From Notospermus geniculatus (taxonomy: Eukaryota; Nemertea; Pilidiophora; Heteronemertea; Lineidae): DNA of 64,000 bases. Both the position numbers and the translations under genes were made by a program. Positions 57,501-64,000 of this stretch are shown here, piece by piece. Each line of letters opens with the position of its first letter. Position 1 is the stretch's first letter. The stretch is from contig NMRB01000208.1 of NCBI GenBank assembly GCA_002633025.1, forward strand, positions 457,232-521,231, given 5' to 3'. The notes under the pieces are model-generated. The model was not told where the DNA came from, searched no databases, and worked only from the letters and a program-made list of their open reading frames with translations.

Positions 57501-59821
57501 GTTAGCGTGTGATCTCTTAAACTCCCGTCCCCGTGAACGTAAACGTAAACCTTGGAGGAATTATACAATTCCTCCAAGCGTAAACGTAGGAATATTAACC
57601 GCGTGTGATTAGCCTGCAGGTAACGCCGCGCCGATCAAGCACCGTACAGGCAGCAAGACAGTGCTTTTCTTGGCGTTTAACTTGATTAACCGTGAATTTA
57701 TTTGTAAATTCGGCCCAAGTAGCTTTATGAATATGGGCCCTGGGGCATAACCTACTCTTAACTTCCCTAAATCGAAGCCCACGCGTGTCTCAGATACCAG
57801 TCAGTTGGACGACCTTTACCGCTGCACAAACGCACACCCACAACGTATTGATGAGGTTGATAAAAGAAGGGATTCATCGAAGTTGATATTTACCCAACGG
57901 TCGCGTCCTGAGGGAAGGAAAGAATCAAGACAAGGCTTCATCTCGATTTTCAAAGAATTATTTTCCTCCAACTTGGCGGACACTATCACGAATTTTTTTG
58001 CTTGAACGTCTGCAAATGCAACAATAAAAAAAATAATGCAAGAATATTAGGTTGGTTTGGTTGCTGATGTTTTGATACAAATAGTGATGTTTCGCAGACC
58101 TGACGAAATACGTAATGCATGTGGTACAAAATACGAAACTGGACTTCATTTCCTGGACCCAATGTGTCCGCTTCTTTTGTACAGGGAACATCTCGTGACA
58201 GAAGTTCCGGTCTGTTAGTGTCCGGCCTATTGTAGCTGACCCTTATTCCATCCGAATCTTTTGTTGGGAGACACCGCATATCGGGGTAAATGACCGGTAC
58301 CACATCCCTGCTGCCAGTGCGTCTTTTAGCATATCACGTAGTTATGGTGCATCTCAAGTTGAATTTTCATATTTCAACTTCGCAGCTACGAAGTGGAAAC
58401 GAAAGATAAATTTCAAGGTTTATCGTACACTATCGTCACGCTAAAAGACGCTTTTGCACACCAGCTATCTCATGAAACACATCATGGAAATGAAGTCCAA
58501 TTTCGTATTATTTTGTTTTCAACCAACCGAATCACGAACTCGGACCGCAAAATTTAGGTTATTCGTAAAATTTTCCTTGGTACGCAACATCAAAATAAGC
58601 TCGCTCGCTTATCTATTTTTGGCTACATGTACCTCTGTGGGCGACATGGCGTGGCCGCCAGGTCGCGTCGGTTGGCGAAGGGTCATCGCGTTGATTTTCA
58701 TCGTCCGTCACATCAAGCCCACTATCCTTCGACTGAATCATCACCTTTAACGAAAGTTATGGTGTTCGTACATTCATGATTGAATAGTTATTGACTGATT
58801 GGTGATCAGCCCGCCTGAGCAGCTGAGCTATCGCCTACTCTCATCTCGCACTCTCAAACCACTACACTGCGTGACTGCAGACGACAGTCAAGGCTACCTG
58901 AGCTGTACACCATGGCGAATGCAAAAATTGGAGACCGATTAGCGCGCTTTTTTACTCAGCAACGATTATTCTTATTGGCTGACCTTTAACACTGACCTTC
59001 CCCTTATATGCATGCAAGTGCTGGACTAAAATGCATTTTAGCGTTAAAACAGCTTTGAAAATATGGGCCCTGGTTTTAAAATTTTTGTCAATGTCATTTT
59101 AACTTTAGTTTGTGCGGATAAAAACTTACTCTTCGGGTGTACAAGGGACGGTCAAACGGCTTGCCATAAATGTCGGCAATGCCCCGTACTAGTATTTACA
59201 AAAATGGCGTTCTTTCTGATACCCTGTCACGAATCATCTGAGATTGGCTCACTCACATTCATCTTTGAATCCTGCCATAAGGGGAATTCGACCAGCGGTT
59301 TAGTCTTCGTATTCTGTGATATGGATATTGTCAGGTCCAACTCTTCCGGCGGAAGACCCGGTAGAAAATTTAATAACGCGGTCAATGGACCCTCGTCGTG
59401 TTTGTTCTGTGAAAATGATGACAGAAATTAAGTGTGGGTACGTACCTTCGTCGGATTACGGGCGATTGAGGAAAGCATTCAAGTTGCAAGAACACATTTG
59501 AATTGTTCTTGCTCCGAAAGTAAGTTGACGGAACAAATACGGATGGAACCACTTTATTCGGTGTCGGAGGTGTTGCGGGGTATGAGCAGCGGTCTCTACA
59601 TAGATCGTCAAGACTCCACACATGGTGCTGGGACGATCATCCTAAAGCCATTCATCGGAAAAGCAGCGACCGATACGTACATGTACCTTAATTTGTTCAC
59701 ATTCTCGGTGAATGTCCACGGTTTCACCGCAGTAAGGAAAAGATGCTTTACACCTAACCGGTTTCTTCTTCAAGTCATCGAAATTTATGTCCACAGTAAG
59801 CGCATCGCGAGGAAGGTTACT
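54528..59821 (-). CDS. Candidate multi-exon gene, unknown product
   Basis: Minus-strand blocks with plausible acceptors and donors: 59687-59821 (45 codons, phase 0-0, SNLPRDALTVDINFDDLKKK...), 59257-59406 (50 codons, phase 0-0, NKHDEGPLTALLNFLPGL...), about 58104-58306 (PVIYPDMRCL...), 57820-57907 (RWVNINFDESLL...), 55079-55225 (49 codons, phase 0-0, KTLKLSEFGQNFDEVKYI...) and 54528-54642 (MIVSVNNSGAQESYGTN...). Coding-like composition and clean phases support real exons. The chain is incomplete and phases between the middle blocks are not verified. The alternating beta-strand pattern and VNNSG..ESYG resemble integrin-alpha leg domains weakly, which I do not assert. Start, end and family unknown. 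Confidence 0.4.
54839..54879. mobile_element. Half copy of the GAGTTTTCGC MITE
   Basis: Shares TTCGCGTYGGYGTTTCGGGG and CTTTGCGAAAACTC with the right arm of 57129-57254; no left arm nearby. Confidence 0.65.
56760..56913. mobile_element. AAGCGGCCCATACA MITE, copy 2
   Basis: Inverted relative of 26610-26760: GCACATGCCTCTATTTTGGG and ATTGTGCAATAATATTGATC align, ending TGTATGGGCCGCTTA at 56913. Confidence 0.7.
56921..56940. repeat. Perfect 20-bp palindrome with 7-bp flanking direct repeats
   Basis: CTTGGAGGAATTCCTCCAAG, flanked by GTCGAAG at 56914-56920 and 56941-56947. The same arms recur at 57551-57578. Confidence 0.8.
57129..57254. mobile_element. GAGTTTTCGCAAAGCCCCCG MITE
   Basis: GAGTTTTCGCAAAGCCCCCG at the left and its complement at the right. 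A solitary right-hand half is at 54839-54879 (GCGTTTCGGGGGCTTTGCG). Confidence 0.82.
57404..57524. mobile_element. Palindromic GAGTTTAAGAGATCACACGC MITE
   Basis: Arms of about 46 bp: GAGTTTAAGAGATCACACGC then TAACGATAACGTTTACGTTA, returning inverted with one difference; a roughly 30-bp AT-rich loop. Confidence 0.88.
57551..57578. repeat. 28-bp palindrome with 7-bp flanking direct repeats
   Basis: CTTGGAGGAATT-ATAC-AATTCCTCCAAG, flanked by CGTAAAC at 57544-57550 and 57579-57585. The surroundings contain other CGTAAA words, so the flanking repeat is less compelling here than at 56921. Confidence 0.75.
58318..58453. mobile_element. GCGTCTTTTAGC MITE
   Basis: GCGTCTTTTAGCATATCACG at the left and CGTCACGCTAAAAGACGC at the right. 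Inner arms GTTGAAATT-like sequences pair. It directly abuts the candidate exon ending near 58306. Confidence 0.72.
58470..58560 (+). pseudogene. Coding-like fragment related to the opposite-strand segment at 58.14-58.17 kb
   Basis: The plus strand reads GNEVQFRIILFSTNRITNS then DRKI and a stop. The minus strand at about 58130-58170 reads GNEVQFRILYHMHY. About 25 nt agree with one mismatch, in the same reading frame, on opposite strands across the MITE at 58318-58453. Probably an inverted duplicate of an exon. Function unknown. Confidence 0.4.
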
Positions 59822-60559
59822 CTGGAAAGAAACGGTGATGCTCAGTCTTATGGAACAAATATTGTGTGTAGCCTATTATGATTTGAATTTTGGAGTATCC
59901 ATTTGAATCTGATGTGATGAGAACAGGTAAACGAGGATATGAGCCACTAGAAAGCGGCAGTTTCACCTTATTGGCCTATCCCATCATTTCACTAACCTTC
60001 TCCTGTGGTGTCAGTCGTTGTATGCAGACCCGTAGTTCTTTACGAGAGGTGTTATATGCATGTGTAACTTGACACTTCACTTCTGCAAGGTGAATCAGCA
60101 AGATAATTTAACTCCCACAAAGTCGCACGTTGACTAGCTGATCCGTTCTGCGACCATTGCACAGTGCCGAACTGTCCGGACCGAGATTTTGCCAAGCGTA
60201 GACGGGTTGAGCCAGCTTACCAAATCGAACAGAGCCGAGCCCTGCAATCCGAGGTAGGTTCGGCCCAGTTCGAGCACGGCTCGGTTATAATTCCGCCAGT
60301 CTCAACAGCTACATGTAAAAGAAAAATCTGCATGGCCGCGAAACCCCTCCAGGCGCGTTTTTACAGGTTACTGGGTGGGTTTGCCTCGGGGTTTGCCTGG
60401 ATCTGGCTTGGTGTTTTTAGTGTAAATGGGCCTGTCCCGCTTGAATTTAAAACTTGATCGGCCCGGGTCGAGCTCAGCACACTTCAACCGAGCTGCTAGT
60501 GCAAATAGATCTATATAAATCTCACACAGACTCCTTACCTTTTTCCAAATTTGGCCAGT

Positions 60560-60699
60560 GTGAACCATACGGCAACGCCGACGGCAAGCGGCGTGGAGAA
60601 GTCATTGCGACAACTCCGAGGGGCGGCTGTACACTGATTGCCGGTGATATCAATCACCAAAATCATTGTGTCGCTATCATGAAGATGAAAGAGCAGTAG
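60560..60699 (+). CDS. Weak exon candidate, unknown
   Basis: After TTTTTCCAAATTTGGCCAG the plus strand stays open as CEPYGNADGKRRGEVIATTP, RGGCTLIAGDINHQNHC... to TAG at 60697, with G/C-ending codons typical of coding DNA. The opposite strand is also open with a GTAAGG donor at 60532-60537, so strand is uncertain. No family recognised. Confidence 0.25.
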
Positions 60700-60712
60700 G
60701 TGAACCAATCGC

Positions 60713-60803
60713 GATCCCTGGATTTTGCCGGGCTAAATCTGATACGTAATCGATCATTGGCCACCAGAGGGCTACGCTTAGCCCGAGGGAGATCCAGGTT
60801 TTG
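60713..60803. mobile_element. Small inverted-repeat element
   Basis: CCTGGATTTTGCCGGGCTAA pairs imperfectly with TTAGCCCGAGGGAGATCCAGG. Confidence 0.5.
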
Positions 60804-61964
60804 AAACGGGGGGATTGCTACTAATGCATTCTGAAAATACTCAAAATCATGGTCAATTTACATACTGTGACACGTAGGGGAAGGGGCTCCGACCGACAGG
60901 CCGTTTCCTTTTGGGATATTCCCATCTCGCCATGTCACGCTTTTACTTGATCTTTTCCTGATCAATCAAGATAGGAGTACATAGTTCAAGATCCACGTGC
61001 CTTCTATTGTGTCGTGGCCACGTTGTTCATAAATACAATACCTACTTGAACACACAGGCCAACCAAAATACACAGAATTCCCTCAAAATAAACATGTCGT
61101 AATTTATTGTGATTGAATGGCCCATTTGTGGTTTGTGGTTAGGTTCCATTGCAAGGTAAAAATGGTGCAAATATGACTGGACATTCTGGAAAGCACTATA
61201 CCATGTATACAGCGGGATGCGAAATATTATGTCCTTCCAATAAAATTGGATGAGAAATCGTACGAAATATTTCGAAGGAAAAAATGTATCGCGTACGGCG
61301 GCCTTGACGGGGTCATATTTTCGTCACACCCAATTAACTTTTACGCTGCAACGTAATATTTCCCAGGAAATAAATCGGATCTACGGCGGGATGCGAAATA
61401 TTTCCTTCAAATAAAATTGATACGTAAAGTCGTCTGCGAATTTCACGAATTTGGATGAGAATTGGAAGAGAAATCGTACGAAATATTTCGTAGGAAAAAA
61501 TGTATCATGTATGGCGGCCTTTATTGAAAATTCTCTGCTCAAAGAAGGCTAGAAATGTCACGGGTTTTTTTCTCGATTGTTGGAAGGGAAAATCCCGTCG
61601 AAAAGTGATATACTGTTACATGCAATAATCCTATACATTTACACCTAGATTATGTATATTTACACTTGTTTGATCCAAGGCTTCGTACGTGCGCAAACGC
61701 AGCCAATGAAAAAAAAAGTAGGAACACCGGCCATGACCGTGGTATGCGTAAGCCTAGACAGTTTCGATTCGATCATAGGCCTACGGAATACCATTTTTCT
61801 GAGAGGAGGGACCGTGATTCTGCGCAATCTGACTATTCATCCTCCCCGAAGTCGAGACTGATCATGAATGAATAGGTGTAGTTCAGTGAAAAAGTGAGAT
61901 GTGCTGCTGTATCGGTACAACGATCACAATTGATGTAATGTAAATGCCGCTCAAAGAAACCAAG
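60804..61964. other. Intergenic between candidate genes
   Basis: Apart from the direct repeats at 61212-61522 I see no supported feature. Confidence 0.4.
61212..61522 (+). repeat. Two direct repeats with AAATATTTCG words
   Basis: GATGAGAAATCGTACGAAAT and ATTTCG.AGGAAAAAATGTAT, ending in GGCGGCCTT, occur at about 61212-61305 and 61430-61522. In between, GGGATGCGAAATATTT repeats. Non-coding element fragments. Confidence 0.6.
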
Positions 61965-63340
61965 TTAATTCCTTTCCACCACATACGCCTCTGTGTCTCC
62001 GCCGATCAGCTTCGTCTCATCCTGGTAGGCCCCTAACCTGCACTGGTTGGCCTCACGGTCGAAATTGACGGCAGAACACTCAGTGTGGCCGATGCACGCG
62101 ATGATACAATCGAGGACACTCCTGCTTCGATCGGTTTTGATTACCGAAGAGGTTCCAGAGAGTAGGGGTGTGGCGGATTGGTATCGCTTGCAGCGGACTG
62201 TTTTTTTAGTCGGGTCTGAAATGATAAGGAGATTCAAACTTTTCTAATTTCTAATAACATCTATAATCAGCAACGACAGCCGATCGTCGACTACAGCGCC
62301 ACCAAACGTCGTTCTAGGCTGCGACTTGAGATCACGTCTCACTATAGTGGAAACGGGTCTTTATTTTGTAACGTCTTTATTTGCAGGATATATTGGATAA
62401 AGGGTGTTTACCGTTAGTTGGTGTTGATCCAGGGGAAGTTGTGATTGTTGTTGTTGTAGTTGTAGTTGTGGCTGTAAGATAAGGCACAAGGATTGAAAAG
62501 TAGGCCTATAAAGGAGGTTAAAATGGAGTGACAATGAATATTGGAACACAGTCGAGACGGGTGCCCTGATCCCACGCTACAGAAACGAGCAGGATTGCTA
62601 CGTAGCATGTTTTTTTTTACATCGAGAGACTAGGCCTAGGTGGTGCTACTTACTGGCAGATGTCGTCGTCTGTGATGTTGCAACCGTCGCTGCTCCAGCT
62701 GGAACCATAATGAAATGAAGTGTATTTCATTCATCAGGGCCGTATTTAGAGCCAACCAAAAAACGTGATTTTCATGCGTGATTTTGGGCAAAAAAGGTCT
62801 TCTGCCCTCCCCCCCCCCCCCGACCAATAATTTAAATACGGCCTTGTGCATCATCTTGACAAGAGGCCCATGTGTCTGGGACTCAGCTAACATTTCGGAT
62901 CATACCGTACCGGGTACATGTAGGCTACATGTACCGGGTACATGTAGGCTACAAATCTTTGAAGAAGGTCACTCTTGGTGACCACAAGGTTCAGGCTTAC
63001 ATTTGCACACGGCGTCCATCCTCTGGACCTCCATCTCCGAGGAAGAGAGGGCAACGTTGTACAGCTTCAAGCAGGCGAGCCTGTCAGTACCCAAGGTACC
63101 ACCCTCCGCGCCAATACCGACGGAGCCATGTGACGCATGCTCGGAGCCTGGGGCGACTGCTGAGGATGGAGCGTTGATTGTTTGACAAACTCCATTGACA
63201 CATCCAAGGGCTGTGTATTTGACGGAATCGTAAGCAACTGCGATGAAGTTCCATTCATTGTACCTGATCTTGAGCTCCTTGGTGAATTCTGCCCTGAACA
63301 TTTCGGAATAAGAAGCTCGATCGTACAGGATAAGTATTAT
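61965..63340 (-). CDS. LamG-like / Thr-rich / PAN-domain protein, 3' exons
   Basis: Four consistent minus-strand exons: 63001-63340 (phase 0-1), 62654-62698 (45 bp), 62412-62471 (60 bp) and 61965-62197, ending TAA. The first encodes a concanavalin/LamG-type beta-sandwich (RYNEWNFIAVAYDS, GSVGIGAEGG, LACLKLYNVALSSSEMEVQR). The two small exons encode a Thr/Ala linker (about 35 residues). The last encodes a C-terminal PAN/Apple-like module (LDCIIACIGHTECSAVNFD, CRLGAY) with paired cysteines. A preceding exon ending at 63381 (frame ...CLTSALEIDPE) is likely, but its start is unclear. Domain types indicate a secreted or cell-surface adhesive/lectin-like protein. N-terminus lies beyond the window or in unrecognised exons. 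Confidence 0.78.
62735..62846. mobile_element. CAGGGCCGTATTTA MITE, second copy
   Basis: Same terminal repeats as 7834-7996 (CAGGGCCGTATTTA ... AAATACGGCCTTG) and the same internal AAAACGTGATTTTCATGCG and poly-C stretch. Flanks TTCAT/TGCAT match at four of five bases, compatible with a 5-bp duplication. It sits in an intron of the LamG-PAN gene. Confidence 0.75.
62907..62952 (+). repeat. 24-bp tandem duplication
   Basis: GTACCGGGTACATGTAGGCT occurs twice in succession in the intron of the LamG-PAN gene, each unit containing the self-complementary TACATGTA. Confidence 0.75.
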
Positions 63341-63380
63341 CTGTAAATAAATAAGTACGTATGATCGAAACCCTGGTTAC

Positions 63381-64000
63381 CTCAGGATCAATCTCCAACG
63401 CAGAGGTCAGACAGTTTTTCCTACTGACTCTGCCTTCAAACGTCAGTTCGCGTACAATGTAGGTATGACGTCATTCAAGATGGTGCCTCCAGGGTAGCAC
63501 ACGGTTATGTTTAGACTCACAAAATCACATGATCAAATTCGACAAAACTGGTTGGCCCATCGATTTTGTTGCATCGAAAATGAAACTCTTTCTGCCGGAA
63601 CGGTGGTACCGAAGCATAGCCGTACGTGTATTTCGCCGCAAAAATGTGCAACATAAAATAACAAAAGTTTTGAAACCATGTTAGTTTTGGGTTTTTGGTA
63701 CATTCTAAACTTGATGGTAAAATTATGATTTTTATAAGGTCTAAAAACTAGGTGTAGATCGGTTTGTTATTCACTGTGCTCATTCGGGGCAGAGTGATGA
63801 GGGCGTATGAAGCCAGAGGGGAAAGTGGAGCAAATCGAAAACACGGAACGCCGTACCTCTGGGCAAGCGAGATAGCTCAGGAACAGGATGCTCTGGGAGC
63901 AGTCAGCCGCGCGTATTGCCAAAAGATGTCAGCAAAGTTCTAGCGGACCAATACATAGGAAAACCCCAGCACCTGATTGGTGCTCGATCAAGAATGGACG
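63381..64000. other. Possible further 5' exon of the LamG-PAN gene and flank
   Basis: A frame ending at a GTAACC donor (63375-63380) reads RELTFEGRVSRKN then CLTSALEIDPE and joins in phase 0 to the exon at 63340, but I find no convincing acceptor upstream. The rest to 64000 has no supported feature. Confidence 0.35.

Noticed and set aside
1-64000. CRISPR arrays, bacterial operons or ribosome-binding sites
   Set aside because: No regularly spaced repeat-spacer structure; genes are spliced and eukaryotic. The 22-bp array at 28562 has no unique spacers.

Overview
The window is a stretch of animal nuclear DNA. Genes have short exons, GT-AG introns (one GC-AG), and AT-rich intergenic DNA packed with tRNA-derived SINEs and foldback MITE-like elements. 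Recurrent short words (AGGCCTA, ACCGGTA, TACATGTA) and strong heterozygosity suggest a marine invertebrate, perhaps an invertebrate deuterostome such as an echinoderm, hemichordate or lancelet. The sequence alone does not settle the species. It is clearly an assembly with single-N and short-N joins, and some of it looks like two haplotypes laid end to end.

Layout. (1) 1-10118 and 12152-20890 are two copies of one block. It holds the 5' part of TUT1 (Star-PAP, minus strand) head-to-head with a complete PSMB3 (proteasome beta-3, plus strand). Homology stops exactly at the single N at 10119, so unmerged haplotypes are the simplest reading. 10514-12151 adds three more TUT1 exons; the C-terminal half of TUT1 is absent. 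(2) 21.3-23.6 kb is a second duplicated stretch (about 1.1 kb) split by an 18-N gap. It leads into an intact single-coding-exon membrane progestin receptor (PAQR) gene at 23.66-24.68 kb. (3) 24.7-31.9 kb has no gene I can support. It contains MITEs, SINEs and a 22-bp tandem array of five palindromic AGGTCA-type hormone-response half-site pairs. (4) 31.9-43.7 kb is SF3A1 (U2 snRNP splicing factor, minus strand). Thirteen exons join into a full 778-codon frame, but exons 2-6 are present a second time (39.5-41.7 kb). Between the two sets lies a promoter-like stretch with CRE, NRF-1 and ETS words before a short presequence-like ORF. (5) 44.0-44.3 kb is the 3' end of a non-LTR retrotransposon. (6) 45.5-47.6 kb is MSMO1 (C4-methylsterol oxidase, six coding exons, plus strand). 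(7) 49.1-52.2 kb is a FASTKD4/TBRG4-like mitochondrial RNA-binding protein gene (six coding exons, plus strand). (8) 52.9-58.5 kb is a dense cluster of palindromic elements overlapping a poorly defined minus-strand multi-exon gene (54.5-59.8 kb). (9) 61.96-63.34 kb and onward is the 3' end of a minus-strand gene encoding a LamG-like domain, a Thr-rich linker and a C-terminal PAN/Apple domain.

The identified genes are housekeeping functions (RNA tailing, proteasome, splicing, sterol synthesis, mitochondrial RNA) plus one receptor; nothing indicates they form one pathway. I did not find a convincing new multi-gene system. The most informative material is the natural experiment offered by the duplicated blocks: empty and filled sites for several uncharacterised MITEs, some with clean 5-bp target duplications. 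There are also two 20-28 bp palindromes flanked by 7-bp direct repeats and the hormone-response-element-like array.
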